Shown here: positions 19,887 to 30,169 of the stretch, piece by piece
Layout: each line of letters begins with the position of its first letter
How positions within the stretch are numbered: position 1 is the stretch's first letter
Source: Palaemon carinicauda
Lineage: Eukaryota; Arthropoda; Malacostraca; Decapoda; Palaemonidae
Assembly: GCF_036898095.1 (NCBI RefSeq)
Contig: NC_090746.1
Coordinates: 48,985,207 to 49,049,206 of the forward strand
DNA length: 64,000 bases
Reading direction: 5' to 3'
Notes under the pieces: model-generated
Seen by the model: only the letters and a program-made list of their open reading frames with translations
Databases searched by the model: none
What the model was told of the DNA's origin: nothing
Program-made: the position numbers and the translations under genes

Positions 19887-20752
19887 GAGTCTACGGTTGG
19901 AAATGGTATCGAGGATATAGAAACCATTCTTGGTTTGGTTACCTGCGGCTGCGATGGTGGCAGGTGGATGCTTCTGGCGTCGTCTTCTAGGGAAACTGGA
20001 TGGTGCTCTACATTTCTTGGCGTCGCTGCCGAACTGTTGGTGATAGAAGCGTCGTTCTCAGGGGCCGTTGCTGAGGAGTCTATGGAAGAGCAGCTGCTGA
20101 AGGAGGAGAACGAAGGCGGTGCTGACGATGATGCTCCGAGGCGAGATGCTTTGGAGGCCTCGTGGAGCTTCTGAGCCTTCGACAGGAGTTCATTCATCGG
20201 GAGAGTGTCGGCGTCTGTCAATTGGGCCCTTACGTCCTATGGTAGGCGTCGAAGAAAGATCTCGCGAGATAAGCTAATCTCACGTTGTCGGCCGTTGCTG
20301 TCTGTTTTGGGGAGCATAAGCAGGCCGGTTAACTCGTCCCACGCCTCGACAGGAGAGGTGTCACCCATGGGCTTGCCGGCGAGATCCAGGACTTTCTGTG
20401 CCCTTGCTGAGACGGAGAGGGAGTAGATACCGATGAGTTTCGTTCTCAGGTCATTGTATGAAACTTGGCCGGCCTGGGCGTCGAGCCATGGGGAAATCTT
20501 GTCGAATACCTCTTCAAGTATGGAGGTGAGAACGATGTCAGCCTTGGCGCAGGAGTCGCTGAGTCTAGCGACACGGAAGAGTACGTCTGCTCTCAGGAAC
20601 TAGGAAGCGGTGTTGTGTTGAGAAAAGGGCGGCAGTTTGACTTTGGGCGTGGAGGCGAGGCCGTTGGGTGCGATGGGCGTGTTGCTTCCTGCATCGTGGC
20701 CAGACGACGAGTCGGCGAAGAGGTGAGAAGTTAATATGTCGGTTAAGCTCAT
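19880..20752 (-). pseudogene. Gypsy gag with two premature TAG stops
   Basis: It reads from ATG at 20,752 on the minus strand: an N-terminal region (MSLTDILTSHLF, KVKLPPFSQHNTAS), a central gag segment (WLDAQAGQVSYNDLRTKLI, SVSARAQKVLDLAG, EAWDELTGLLMLPK) and a C-terminal piece starting QLTDADTLPMNELL with a Ser-rich tail. In-frame TAG codons at 20,600-20,602 and 20,237-20,239 break it. No CCHC knuckle is visible. The same QLTDADTLP-type segment has a decayed counterpart near 55,700, linking this family to the decayed Gypsy there. Confidence 0.8.
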
Positions 20753-20904
20753 CCTACTGCCTTACATGCACCTAAGTGTGGGAGAACCAAAGGCAGGCTC
20801 ACGCCTAAGGTAACGGAGTATAGAGAAGGTAGCACGGCCGTAATAAGTCCGTTAATGGCAAAGCCAAAACCGCTGATGCTACTTTCAACTCCGGGGTCAC
20901 CAGT

Positions 20905-21237
20905 TGTAAGGACAGTGAGACAAGCGTCACCAAGATCAACTGATACTTTATTCAAATGTGCGTGGGAGTATATTACAAGGTGCGGACGGAAAGGTAGAAT
21001 GGCGCTGGCGCCAAATCAGATTGAATTGCCCGCCAAAATATATGTGTTTTCTTACACTTACAAATATACGAATTATGAGTTAACAGAAACATGTAATGAA
21101 ATAATACATATGTTAAAATGTAGTTCTGATAGAGCGGAATACATATACATGGGAAACCACGGTGTGGCGAAAGGAGAATTCAAATAAATAAACAGTTTGT
21201 AGATTTTCTGGACGACGAAGGGAGCGGTGTCCTTACA
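20905..21237 (-). repeat. Gypsy 5' LTR
   Basis: The partner of 16,464-16,796. Just inside it on the minus strand is TGGTGACCCCGGAGTT (complement of 20,887-20,902), a plausible tRNA primer-binding site beginning TGG; I cannot name the tRNA. Confidence 0.92.
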
Positions 21238-21454
21238 GCATAATAACAGGGGAAGTACGCTTGACACGCCACATAGCTATCTGCACCCCGCATAGCGTTT
21301 ACGCTTCAAGGGGGGAATTAGTGGCAAGATATGGGAGGAGCCGTTACAAAGTTCTCCTCCTCTGATACTGTTATGGGTACTCGGATGACGTCATATGCGT
21401 AGTAGCGTCTTTGACCAGGTGTTGTTCAAAGTTTTTTCGCTATATACTGCAGCC

Positions 21455-21489
21455 ATGTTGCAATCTTCAGCTTCTTCTGTTTCTGGAAA
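21455..21489 (+). other. Candidate leader exon 1 of DIRS-5 with donor
   Basis: ATG, ten Ser-rich codons, then GGAAA|GTTGAGT at 21,490. It has the same layout as the other copies. Intron sequence follows to 21,910. Confidence 0.5.
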
Positions 21490-22319
21490 GTTGAGTATTC
21501 ATTAGCTCTGGCCGTAAAGTTACGTTTTTCTCTCGAAATAATCTGTGTTTTGTGGCGGAGCTATTGCCTAACAGGAGGCGTCACTGACACTGTCGTTCAC
21601 ATCGCATGCTTTATTTAGTTAGCTAGAACGACTGTCCCGGTTTCTTAACTAATTATCAGTATTAGTTATTTAGTCTTCATTGCTAGGGATTAGTTATATT
21701 ATGCCGATAGTATTCTTTTGTTTCGGCGAGTGTAGGTAGCCGATCTCCCATACTAGGCATCCTAGCCTAGGCGCTTTAGTTTACTTTCATGCATGATATA
21801 ATACGTGTTCCTTGTGTTATCCTATTTAAATGAAGATATTAGGCAATTATACATATAAGATTCTACGATTACACATGGGTTTTTCCTTCTTCTAGGGGGT
21901 ATATAGGGGGTTTTTGGGCTCAAGCCATGACGTCCTAATGGAAGGTTCCTTTAGTAGCTTCCAAAGGGTATATATGACTACAGTGATATTCCCAGAGAAT
22001 TAAACCAAAGGTTTCACAGAATTCTAACTTCTGGCGCGAGTACCTTTAAGAATACTCTCAAGGGTATCGTATATCATCAGGGGACGTATTCTTGACACGC
22101 CACATGGCAATCTGCACCCCGAATAGCCTTTACGCCTCGAGGGGGAATACGTGGCAGAATAAAAGGGTAACTGCAACAAAGATTACTCTGGTTCCCCCAC
22201 TACAATCGTATCGACAACCGCGCCAACTCCCTCTGGCGGTCATTCCTTTATCTGTAGCGACTCGCTACGGTGGTGTTCCCTGTCGATCTGACATTTTCGA
22301 TCGATTTCTGGGAATCATT

Positions 22320-22351
22320 ATGGTTCTACGGCTTCTTTCTCCATCCAGAAA
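22320..22351 (+). other. Candidate leader exon 1 of DIRS-6 with donor
   Basis: ATG through CCAGAAA followed by GTTGAGT at 22,352. It is diverged from the other exon 1 copies but in the same position relative to the left end. Confidence 0.4.
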
Positions 22352-23740
22352 GTTGAGTATTGATTCTTTACAATATGTAATTTAGTTCTAGCCTCACAAT
22401 GAATTTGTGTATTTATTGTGTGCGGATCTTAGCCGATCGCCGGTGTCGCCATGGCGCTGTCGTTCTTTGTACATGTGCTATTTAGTTAGCAGAACGACAT
22501 TCCGGTGTAAATAGCTTAATCATTATTATGAAAGCTATTTAGGCATTATATATTGTAAAGATATCTATAAGCATATTTTTCCCTTTTCCGTGGCGATCGT
22601 ATATGTCAGAGTTTTGGTAATTTAGGTAACCGAAATCTCGTCTTGTCTGGGTAACATAACCTAGACAACATATACTATTGTCATTTTCCCCGGTTACCCT
22701 TGTGTATTGGTTATCATTCCTGGAGATCGATATCTCCTGGAATTATATTAACCGTTATTAATCTCACTAGAGATTTATGGGTAATCTCTCTTCCCTCTGA
22801 GAGTAGCCTTAGGCTACAACTCTCTGCGTTGGCCTTGAATTTCGAATTCAGGCATGACTAGCCTAGAGTTTTCTGTCTCATCCCTTAACGGCAAGTTTTG
22901 GGATTCGATCAGAACCTCAGAGTATTTAGTCTTTGTCGGCAGTCGGTCGGCGGGGTAATTGCATTCCCCTGCCGGCGGAACTGCCGGCATAGGAGGCTAG
23001 CCCTCCCTAGACTACACCTGAAGTGGTCGAATGTTGCCGCCACCTTCTCCCTGTGGTCTAGTAGACTAGTCCTATGCTCGCCGACCCTAGGCTATAGAGT
23101 CGTATACTCTTGTAGCCTAGGATGGCGCTGGCATTGGAACTCTGTTTCTCCCTTATTGAGAGAAACGGCATGAGCTGCCGTCCCCTTAACTGTATTAGCA
23201 CCTCCTAAGCTGGAGAATAAATGATTCTCCTGCCGCTTGTGGTCGTGCCGGTACTGAAACAGAGTTTCTTCGAGGTGTGTAGATCCAGCAACATTGCCGG
23301 TCCCTCCTATACCTCATATAGGACCCTTTCCCCTCCCCTCTCTGTTCTTTTACGATGGCCGAGCCATTGTCTTTCCTGTGCTGGAGTCCTGCAACCTTAC
23401 CATTGCCGGTGGGTTGCCGGAGCCACCTAGACCCCCCCCTCCTCAGCTGTCAGCTATCGGTGACTACCGACTACCGGCTTCCAGCGGCTTTGGCGGCTGT
23501 GGATGGGAGATCCCTTGTGTCACCAAGGTTCTCCAGTTCTCCCTTGAACTGCTAGCCACAATTTCTGTTGTCGGCGTTTTGTTCTGGCCGGCAGTAGAAC
23601 GGCACAGATAGATACTGACTCAGTAGGTAGCATGCCGACTGTACTCGTGCTGCCGGAGGCTGGCCTACAGCAGTAAGCCGACAATAGTACTGTGGCTAAA
23701 TGGAAGTGAACCTTCTTTTCGGAGAAAGGCAGTAAAATTA
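22352..23740 (+). other. First part of the DIRS-6 intron
   Basis: Non-coding, with clustered TGCCGGC and CTGCCGG motifs between 22,940 and 23,690 that also fill the introns of DIRS-7, -9 and -10. Several short open frames here are not supported. Confidence 0.5.
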
Positions 23741-24120
23741 ACGGATTTTGAGCGAAGCGAAAAATCTATTTTTGGGTGAGATAGCCATGTCATCCTGATG
23801 GAAGGTTCCTTCAGTAGCTTCCTAGGGTATATTTAACTACAGTGGATATTCCCAGAGAATTAAACTAAAGGTTATCACAGAATTCTAACTTCTGGTGCGA
23901 GTACCCTAAAGGTTTCCCTCTAGGATATTGTATATCAACAGGGGACGCTTGTATGAACACGCCACATAGCTATCTGCACCCCATATAGAGTTAACACTTC
24001 GATATGGAAAGGTGGCTGAGTAACTGAGGAGCCGTTCCAAAGTTACTCTCATCCGTGGCTACTTTTGGTACTCGAGACGTAAACAAACGGGCGCCATTGC
24101 TAAATGACGTCACGTCCGTC
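23741..24120 (-). repeat. Right inverted terminal repeat of DIRS-7
   Basis: Starts with ACGGATTTTGAGCGAAGCGA and pairs with 32,513-32,872. Confidence 0.85.
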
Positions 24121-24206
24121 CTCATCCTGAGCTCAGCTCCTACCAATCTCTGCGATACAGTAGGTCAGGGAGGGGCCTGAAAGGCTGAACTATAATAGAC
24201 GGGAGG

Positions 24207-24301
24207 GTCCATCAGGACGACATAACTATCTCACCCAAAAATAGATTTTTCGCTTAGCTCAAAATCCGATTTTTGGGCTCAAGCCATGTCGTCCTGATGG
24301 A
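24207..24301 (-). other. ICR of DIRS-7
   Basis: Plus-strand text CTCACCCAAAAATAGATTTT then CAAAATCCGATTTTTGGGCT is the joined complement of this element's right and left ends, as in the other copies. Confidence 0.8.
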
Positions 24302-24414
24302 AGTGTACCAGAGAATTAATGTATCGTGGATTTTTTCCCCTTTAATCCCAGTGCCAAGGGCTTCGAACAGTATTATAGTACATGTCCTTACCAGAGATAC
24401 TATGATGAACTGAT

Positions 24415-24437
24415 TTCCTGCCCCCCTGGCAGGGAAG
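24415..24437 (-). other. Conserved 3' UTR hairpin of DIRS-7
   Basis: TTCCTGCCCCCCTGGCAGGG then AAG on the plus strand. It is the inverted counterpart of the hairpins at 9366, 15,066 and 35,211. Confidence 0.55.
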
Positions 24438-24479
24438 TCCTAGTGGACAATAGGAACATCTTGAAGCGATCATTGAAGA

Positions 24480-24683
24480 ACTACTCACCCGGTGGAGAGA
24501 TCATGCTGGTCTCGGAGACAGGACAAAGTTAATATTCGAGTAGGAATGTTATCAAAGCATAAGTAAGTATATAACATAATTACTACTCACCTGGTGGAGA
24601 GATCATGCTGATCTCGGAGATAGGACAAAGGTTAATATTCGAGGAGGAATATTATTAAGGCATAAGTGAGTATATAACATAAT
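24480..24683. repeat. 102-bp tandem duplication in the DIRS-7 3' UTR
   Basis: Two units starting at 24,480 and 24,582, both opening ACTACTCACC.GGTGGAGAG and ending ATATAACATAATT. They are diverged at several positions. The second copy is followed by unrelated AT-rich 3' UTR. Confidence 0.85.
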
Positions 24684-25166
24684 TACTTATATTATTCTTT
24701 AGATCATACATTATAGAGGTAAAGGAAACTATAACAATTGTAATATTTATTAATAAGGAATAGAAGCGAAAGGAGACGCACATGGTAAAAAAATAGACAT
24801 TTTATTTTTAAGATTGCAGATCATTATGGAAGTACTGTAATTACAATAATGATTATAGAATTTATTTACAGTAATAATGAATAATGTACATAGAAATGAA
24901 AGACGGTGATCTTGAGTCTGAAAAGAAAAGTTTGCTTTTTAGAAACACAAGTTCCCAGAGGAACGCCAGTCTTTTAAAGTTCAAAAGAAAAACACTCCAT
25001 GCCCTAGGGCATGTGGCACGCATGTAAATTTCTATGACATTTCACCTTGGTAAAGAACAGTCTATTAGAAACACCAAGTGTCCATTAAATCACTATGTAT
25101 CACGATAGGGTCAACACAGGCACCCGTAGAGTTAGAGTCCCAAGTAACTCACTGTTCTATGCAGAT

Positions 25167-26671
25167 TTAAGCAGCAGGTGTCATAACACTACCTGCAGCT
25201 ACCACGAAATGTTTCACTTCATGCACTTGTTTTGCGTAGTGCTTGAAGAAAACGCGCGATGATTTCCAGCCTGTAAAGCTCTTGAGGCTTTCGAAATCCA
25301 TACTCTGGAAGAAATTCAGAGAAGAAGCGACTTTTCTAGGATTGTGACCTGCGGGTGTACTGTCAGGATCCGCTCTGCGAATGAAGTAGGTGATTTTCGC
25401 TCTTAGTTGTTTCAGTGACAGATCGCTACCCGATGTTTCTCCTTTGAAGAGTTGTCCTCCACCGAAGTCTGAAGTTCTTCAAAGATAGACCTTAAGACTC
25501 TCCACTTGTTTTGCGTAGTGCTTGAAGAAAACGCGCGATGATTTCCAGCCTGTAAAGCTCTTGAGGCTTTCGAAATCCATACTCTGGAAGAAATTCAGAG
25601 AAGAAGCGACTTTTCTAGGATTGTGACCTGCGGGTGTACTGTCAGGATCCGCTCTGCGAATGAAGTAGGTGATTTTCGCTCTTAGTTGTTTCAGTGACAG
25701 ATCGCTACCCGATGTTTCTCCTTTGAAGAGTTGTCCTCCACCGAAGTCTGAAGTTCTTCAAAGATAGACCTTAAGACTCTCCACTGGCCATAGAGAGACA
25801 TCTTCCTTCAGGGGGCAGATTCTCCAAGGGCCCCATCTCTTGGTGGGTAGTTCATTCTTAGCGAGAAACGTCGGATTGGGGAAGAGGGTAAGATCTCCTG
25901 TCTCGGCGAACAGGATATGACCCTCTTCTCTTGATAATGCCACTATTTCACTGACTCGGGCTCCCGAGGCGAGAGCAAAAAGGAAGATAACTTTTTGAGT
26001 CAGGTCTTTCAGAGGGCACGAATCGTTGTCCAGGCTAGAAGCAAAATGGAGCACCTTGTCCAGGGACCAGGAGATAGTTTTGGTGGAGGTGCTGGGTGTA
26101 GTCTAGCGCATGCCTTTGGCAGTTTATTGAAGATATCACTGGACAGATCAATCTGGAAGGCATATAGGAGTGGTCTAGTCAAGGCCGATTTACAAGTGGA
26201 AATCGTTTTGACCGCTAAGCCTTGTCCATGAAGGTAAATGAAAAAGGACATGCAAAAATCAATGGTGATTTCCGTAGGATTTTTTGCCTTGACGAAGGAG
26301 ACCCACTTTCTTCAGGAAGATTCGTACTGCCGTCTGGTAGACTCAGTCTTGTACTCCTCGAGGAAGTCTAAGCTTTTCTTCGAGATCCCAAACCTTTTCT
26401 TTGCAGCTAAGGAGAGAAAATCATGAGATGAAGGTCCATGACTTTCAGTTATGAAGTGAAGACAGTCGACTTCTGTACTTGTTGAGAGAAAACTGGGCCC
26501 GGTAGGGGGATCAGCGTGGGCTGCAGCTCCAGAACCAGGGGATACCAATTGCTCCGGGGCCACTTGGGAGCCACTAGGGCTGCTGTCCCTTTGAAGGTTC
26601 TCAGTTTGGATAGGACTTTCAGCAGAAGGTTGGGAGGAGGGAACAGGTACATCTTGGACCATCTGTTCCAA
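25167..26671 (-). pseudogene. DIRS-7 tyrosine recombinase, with internal tandem duplication
   Basis: Reads from 26,671: variable N-terminus, core-binding region (KKRFGISKKSLDFLEEY, TCKSALTRP), then the catalytic domain with SGARVSEIVAL (first Arg), GHNPRKVASSLNFF (H-x-x-R) and RVFFKHYAKQV (nucleophile tyrosine), ending at a TAA (25,167). Lesions: a TGG-to-TGA change at YESSW near 26,315, a 1-bp loss near 26,077, and TGA in place of the CGA found in DIRS-1 after SLKVYL at 25,758. A 279-bp tandem duplication (25,224-25,502 and 25,503-25,781) repeats the part with the H-x-x-R and tyrosine boxes in frame. Its N-terminus overlaps the end of pol in another frame, as in DIRS1-type elements. Confidence 0.9.
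25224..25781. repeat. 279-bp in-frame tandem duplication in the DIRS-7 recombinase
   Basis: Units 25,224-25,502 and 25,503-25,781 look identical by eye, including the premature TGA. 279 is 93 codons, so the frame would be kept. Near-identity indicates a recent event. Confidence 0.92.
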
Positions 26672-28551
26672 TCCAGGGACATAGTGTCCACCGCTTCTGC
26701 CTTGGGGTCCTCGTACGGGGTCACATATCGAGGAAGTTGATTGTTGTCGCTTGTCGCGAAGAGATCGATCTGAAGTTCCGGGATTTGGTGAGAAATGAAG
26801 GAGAATGATCTTGCGTCAAGAGACCATTCCGACTCTATTGGGCTTGTTCTTGATAGAGCGTCCGCTGTCACGTTGCGGAATCCTTGTAGGTGAACTGCAG
26901 ACAGGTGCCATTTCTTGCTTTCTGCCAAATGAAAGATAGGGAGAAGCACCTGATTTATCTGGGGCGATCTCGAGCCCTGACGATTGAGACATCTGGCTAC
27001 CACCGAGTTGTCCAGAGTCAGACGGATGTGGATCGAGGGAGGCGGGGAGAGTTTCTTCAGGGTAAGAAAAGCCGCCATGGCCACCAAGATGTTGATGTGA
27101 AACGTCTTGAATAGGGGAGACCATGTTCCTCGAACCTGCTGTTGGTGGGAGTGACCTCCCCAACCCTCCAGTGAAGCGTCCATATGGATGTTGATCGATG
27201 GAGGCAGGTGTTGAAGAGGGATGGACTTTTTCAGGGCCTTTGCTTCTGACCACGGCTTTAAAAGTAAGCAAAGCCGTCTCTTGAGGTCTCTTCGAGCGAT
27301 GGATGCGAATCGTCTCCAGACTCTCGCGGCATCCTTTAGCTGTGCGCGAAGCACTGGGTTTGTCACTGAGGCGAACTGTAGAGAGCCGAGAACTTGTTCC
27401 TGTTGGTGTCTTGAGATCCGTTTGGATTTTAAAAGCCTTCTGAAAGACCCTGCTATTTCCTTCCTTTTCTTCTGTGGAATGGAAAGGCGGTGTGACTGAA
27501 GGTCCCAATGGATTCCCAACCATTGGAACTTTTGAGCTGGAGAGAGGCGAGATTTCTCGGCGTTTATCTTGAAACCCAGATGCTCCAGGAACTGGGTGAC
27601 TTTGTTGCAGGCTCTCAGACAATCTTCGGGCGATGTCGACCAGACTAGCCAGTCGTCTAGGTAGACCATCACTTGGACGCCCTGAAGACGTAGCTGTTGG
27701 ACGATTGGGTCTGCCAGCTTGGTGAAGATTCGTGGAGCCACGTTGAGCCCGAAGGGCATGGCCCTGAAGGCGTAACTTTTCCTTTGGAGTCGAAATCCTA
27801 GGTAGGAGGAAGCGTAGTGATTCATTGGAATGTGCCAGTAGGCATCCGCCAGGTCTATGGAGACCGTGTAGGCCCTGTGAGGCAGAAGGGTCCTTATCTG
27901 TTGCAGAGTCAGCATCTTGAATTTGTTGTTCGCAATGAACTTGTTGATAGGGGACAAGTCTAAAATGACTCTGAGTTTGTCTGAGTCTTTCTTGGGAACA
28001 CAAAAGAGTCTCCCTTGGAACCTGGTTGACTTTACCTTTCTGATCACCTTCTTGTTCAAGAGTTCCAGGACATATTCTTCCAGGAGGGGGGTTGACTGTT
28101 GGAAGAATTGCTGGAAGGATGGGGGTGGTTGAATCCAGCTCCAGCCCAGTCCTTTCTTGACGATGCTGTGTGCCCAAGGATTGAAGGTCCAATGATCCTG
28201 GAATTGGTGGAGTCTTCCTCCCACCGGAAGCACTTCATTGCTTCTGGTGTCTCGAGGGTTTGCCACCTCGGCCGCTAGCTCCCATTCCTCCTCTGCCTCT
28301 GGAGGGACGGCGAGAAGAATCTCTGCCGGAGCCTCTGCCTGAGCCCCTACCTCTGGGACGAAAGGTAGTAGAATGTTGCTCATAGGCAGGGGTGAAGACC
28401 GGTGACTGCGACACCACCGGCTGGGGGACCAGTTGAAAGGTCTGCTGTGGCTGTGTGGCCACTTGGGGAGTAGCGGGACCCAGAAACTGACGTCTTGGTT
28501 GACGTTGCTGGGGTCTGGGTTTTGAGGATTTCCTCTTAGGCTGAGGGCCAT
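26449..28551 (-). CDS. DIRS-7 pol: reverse transcriptase, RNase H and methyltransferase-like region
   Basis: A 700-codon open frame, the longest in the window. The first ~110 residues overlap gag in another frame and are probably not pol. RT covers about 115-430 (FQGRLFCVPKKDSDKLRVIL, ADAYWHIPMN, FRAMPFGLNVAPRIFTKLA, catalytic YLDD at 297-300, plus 27,652-27,663). RNase H covers about 455-590 with MDAS, TLDNS and VTADALSR. Its usual glutamate (NILEA in DIRS-1, -9 and -10) is valine here (NILVA, codon 27,082-27,084), so RNase H is probably dead. The methyltransferase-like end follows (ELQIDLFATSDNNQLPRYVT, LDWNRWSKMYLFPPPNLLL). There is no integrase, consistent with recombinase-mediated insertion. 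Confidence 0.93.
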   Translation of the reverse strand: MALSLRGNPQNPDPSNVNQDVSFWVPLLPKWPHSHSRPFNWSPSRWCRSHRSSPLPMSNILLPFVPEVGAQAEAPAEILLAVPPEAEEEWELAAEVANPRDTRSNEVLPVGGRLHQFQDHWTFNPWAHSIVKKGLGWSWIQPPPSFQQFFQQSTPLLEEYVLELLNKKVIRKVKSTRFQGRLFCVPKKDSDKLRVILDLSPINKFIANNKFKMLTLQQIRTLLPHRAYTVSIDLADAYWHIPMNHYASSYLGFRLQRKSYAFRAMPFGLNVAPRIFTKLADPIVQQLRLQGVQVMVYLDDWLVWSTSPEDCLRACNKVTQFLEHLGFKINAEKSRLSPAQKFQWLGIHWDLQSHRLSIPQKKRKEIAGSFRRLLKSKRISRHQQEQVLGSLQFASVTNPVLRAQLKDAARVWRRFASIARRDLKRRLCLLLKPWSEAKALKKSIPLQHLPPSINIHMDASLEGWGGHSHQQQVRGTWSPLFKTFHINILVAMAAFLTLKKLSPPPSIHIRLTLDNSVVARCLNRQGSRSPQINQVLLPIFHLAESKKWHLSAVHLQGFRNVTADALSRTSPIESEWSLDARSFSFISHQIPELQIDLFATSDNNQLPRYVTPYEDPKAEAVDTMSLDWNRWSKMYLFPPPNLLLKVLSKLRTFKGTAALVAPKWPRSNWYPLVLELQPTLIPLPGPVFSQQVQKSTVFTS

Positions 28552-30169
28552 CGTCCTGAGAGGACTTCCTCTTTCGGGACATGCCCCACTTATGGAGAAG
28601 GTTCCGGTTCTCCATGGCAGCTTTGTCCACTATCTCTTTCACCAAGGCGGACGGAAAGAGATGTTTGCCCCAGATGTTGGAGGAAATCAGTCTCCAGGGT
28701 TCGTGTTTCACCGTTGCACTGGCGAATACGAATTCCCTACAGGCTCTGCGAGCCCTAGCGAAACTGTACAGATCCTTGGTCACAGTTGCCAGGTGTGACT
28801 TGGAAAGGACCATGTAAAAGTCCAGGACTCTGGTGTCCCCGGCCATGAGTTCTAGCTGTACCTGATGTGACACCGAAGCGGCGAGTCTCTCCTTAGTATC
28901 CTGTTCCCTACGAAGGAGATAATCATTCAGTCGTAGAGGTCTTCGTTGAACTGACGACCAGCCACATCAGGTTCTAGTTTCCCTACCGTGAAAGTAAGCT
29001 GGACGTCTTTCCAGTACCTGTCATCGGGGGGAAGAGTGAGGGAGAAGGGTCTGCACTCCTCCAGTGCAGGGCAAGGCTTCCCTTCCTCCACAGCCTTCAT
29101 GACCGCTTGGAAGGCCTTTTCAGCGAAGGGGAAGGTCGCAGTAGCTGGAGCACCAAAGGTTGGATGCTTCTTGCTCAGCGCTGGCATCTTGGAGTTTGTG
29201 AAACCCCGACTCTTCACTGCTTGAGCTAGCATAGCTTGGGCCTTCGCGAGATCAAACACTATCACTTCCTTAGGTTTGGTCTCTTCTTTTGAGGCTGGTT
29301 CGGACCTGAGTCGGACGTAACAGTCCGGATAAGCCTCGAAGTTCGGGAAGAACTCCACTTCTTCCAGAAGAATAGAGCCAACCCTTTCACTAATGAAGAT
29401 TTTGCCAGTCGTGATTGGCATATGCTCGGCGTATCTCCAAGGGTTAGCTTCCGAGCAGGTGGGGAGGTCCTTAACCGAAATCTTTTTCGGTTGTTTGAAG
29501 CCGACGAGAGTCGTCCGGAATTGTTCCTGGGTTGCTCTCAGCTTCTTGTCCATGAGGACTTCAAGCATTCTGAAGACCTCTTGAGTGTCCGATGGAAGAG
29601 GATCCGGGGTGGCGGAAGTCGAAGGAACAGGTTCCTCGGATGGCACTGGAGTTGCTAGGGGAGCTGGAGCGACCTTGTTCTCTGAGTCAGGATATTCCAC
29701 CTGATCTTCCTCATAGTCGAGCTCTTCGCCCATGAGATTCTTCTCCGTCTCTTCTGAAACCTCCGACATACGTTCCACGTTGTCGGAATCAAGATGGCAC
29801 TCACGCATGGACTGTGCCATGACGATGTCGGGTTCGACCACTATTTGGACAGTGGGAATTTGTTCTCAAGGGATCACCGAGTCCTTGGATGCTTTCTGAA
29901 AAAGCAAAGCCCTCAAATCTTCATTGGGAAGATACGGTACAGAGGCGTTCTTTTGGAAGCCTCGCACCCATTTGCGCAGCTTCTATCTAGCGATGTCCCT
30001 TACCTCCGTGGTAGGAGGATCGCAGAATGCCTCGTCAAGAAGACTCTTGCAGACTGAACAATTCTGCGGGTCCCAGAATTTAAGGTTGCCTTTCTTGGCG
30101 GCGCAGGGGGCCGTAGAAGTCCGGGCGTTTAACTCCACAGAAGTTGCTTTCACACTTCACATACTCCTC
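28238..30169 (-). pseudogene. DIRS-7 gag-like ORF, frameshifted
   Basis: It begins right after the acceptor with EEYVKCESNFCG, then loses a base within the Cys/His cluster, so the RYWDP-equivalent LKFWDPQNCSVCKSLL is in another frame. The middle piece (29,841-28,927, 304 codons) contains an acidic Ser/Glu linker, a segment with NPWRYAEHMPITTGKIF and AYPDCYVRLRSEP, and KLEPDVAGRQFNEDL. A frameshift near 28,925 leads to the last piece (28,873-28,238, 212 codons) with IWGKHLFPSALVKEIVDKAA and an Arg/Gly/Ser-rich tail (RGRGSGRGSGRDSSRR), a likely nucleic-acid-binding end. The lesions are few, so this copy died recently compared with DIRS-3. Confidence 0.82.

Larger units (their letters stand above)
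16464..21237 (-). mobile_element. Gypsy-type LTR retrotransposon
   Basis: A 4,774-bp element with two 333-bp LTRs (TGTAAG...CTTACA) in direct orientation and a 4-bp target duplication GCAT (16,460-16,463 and 21,238-21,241), as is usual for Gypsy elements. On the minus strand it encodes gag, then protease-RT-RNase H-integrase, the Ty3/Gypsy order, with no envelope gene. The two LTRs differ at about 11 positions by eye (around 3%), so the insertion is moderately old. Insertion into the DIRS-5 leader postdates that element. Confidence 0.95.
16301..21910 (+). mobile_element. DIRS-5: 5' part of a DIRS element, split by Gypsy
   Basis: The left end TTTTTTGGGCTTAGGCCATG at 16,301 continues to GGATATCGCAT (16,463). 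The Gypsy element then intervenes, and the leader resumes at 21,238 with the duplicated GCAT followed by AATAACAGG. Exon 1 is at 21,455-21,489 and intron sequence follows until DIRS-6 begins at 21,911. The rest of this element is not seen to the right of DIRS-6, where another left end (DIRS-8) starts, so the 3' part is lost or displaced. Confidence 0.85.

Noticed and set aside
26816..28192. A 458-codon minus-strand ORF overlapping DIRS-7 pol.
   Set aside because: It is an out-of-frame shadow of the 700-codon pol frame, which carries all RT and RNase H motifs.
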